Shown piece after piece: positions 63,826 through 64,000 of a stretch of 64,000 nt of DNA. How positions within the stretch are numbered: position 1 is the first letter of the stretch; each line of letters opens with the position of its first letter. Under the pieces are notes generated by a model. It worked only from the letters and a program-made list of their open reading frames with translations. It was not told where the DNA came from and ran no database searches. Location of the stretch: assembly GCF_030056795.1 (NCBI RefSeq), contig NZ_JASHKQ010000004.1, forward strand, positions 1-64,000. The letters are read 5' to 3'. Origin of the DNA: Rhodococcus sp. IEGM 1381. Lineage in GTDB: Bacteria; Actinomycetota; Actinomycetes; Mycobacteriales; Mycobacteriaceae. A program made the position numbers and the translations under genes.

Positions 63826-64000
63826 CAGAACCCGACAGGCCCCGTAAGCGCGAGTCCGGTCAGCCACGAAAGTTCGTGAAGAAGTCGCCGGGAGCCCGCG
63901 GTCCCAAAGGAAACCGGCCTCCGCAGGGCGCGGGGCCCCGTGCAATCGATGCGATAGATCCGGCACGCCGCGCGGCCAGGGACGTACTCAAGGCGGTCCG
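63822..64000 (+). CDS. rsmB: 16S rRNA m5C967 methyltransferase RsmB/Sun (3' partial)
   Basis: Only the first 59 codons are inside the window. A basic, Pro/Gly-rich leader (residues 1-45) runs into [15 protein letters not shown], the usual beginning of the NusB-like RNA-binding domain of RsmB/Fmu proteins in actinobacteria. The position immediately after fmt, with an ATGA overlap, supports the call. The methyltransferase domain lies beyond base 64000. Confidence 0.85.
   Translation, partial: MTEPDRPRKRESGQPRKFVKKSPGARGPKGNRPPQGAGPRAIDAIDPARRAARDVLKAV

Overview
The window is a high-GC chromosomal segment from a mycolic-acid actinomycete, most likely Rhodococcus or a close relative. The assignment rests on frequent GTG/TTG starts, the actinobacterial genes mIHF, PriA without helicase motifs and a PGKGP-loop EF-P, and a gene order that follows the Mycobacterium tuberculosis Rv2603c-Rv2533c and Rv1379-Rv1407 regions. 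Genus is inferred from protein content and not from a marker gene. No insertion sequence, prophage, CRISPR array, tRNA or rRNA gene is recognisable, and no gene-free stretch exceeds about 230 bases.

Layout. 1-9065: end of a YebC-type regulator, the ruvC-ruvA-ruvB Holliday-junction operon behind a LexA (SOS) box, yajC-secD-secF of the Sec translocase, an oligopeptide-type binding lipoprotein and apt. 9143-13332: relA faces two tandem extracytoplasmic cyclophilins across a strong bidirectional terminator. 13525-20677: a metallo-beta-lactamase-fold hydrolase, hisS, a small membrane protein, a DUF3237 protein, an SOS-box-preceded radical-SAM protein (Rv2578c/SplB-like), a YpfJ-type zinc metallopeptidase and aspS. 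20747-30400: a proline/glycine-rich membrane protein, then the least understood block: a transglutaminase-DUF2126 giant, a circularly permuted ATP-grasp/alpha-E protein, a second transglutaminase and a kinase-fold phosphotransferase. 30450-40895: rarA, alaS, ruvX, mltG, aroE, a small prepilin peptidase, aroC, aroK, aroB. 40984-44078: a small membrane protein, pepQ, efp, nusB. 44185-52898: pyrimidine operon pyrR-pyrB-pyrC-(membrane gene)-carA-carB-pyrF headed by a PyrR-binding hairpin beside the ribosome binding site. 53108-59216: mihF, gmk, rpoZ, coaBC, metK, priA. 59296-64000: a secreted cyclase-family protein whose 3' end overlaps a convergent GGDEF gene by 85 bases, a PadR-type regulator, fmt and the start of rsmB.

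Functional themes. DNA repair (ruvCAB, rarA, the radical-SAM protein, priA) is spread through the segment and two of these loci carry SOS boxes. Nucleotide metabolism (pyr operon, apt, gmk, relA), the shikimate pathway and translation (hisS, aspS, alaS, efp, fmt) make up most of the rest, so this is largely core genome. The points most worth a second look are the ATP-grasp/alpha-E/transglutaminase block, the hairpins touching the pyrR and fmt ribosome binding sites, the 85-base convergent coding overlap, a cyclase-family protein with a changed metal-binding motif, and low-complexity inserts in SecD, PyrB and the PadR protein.
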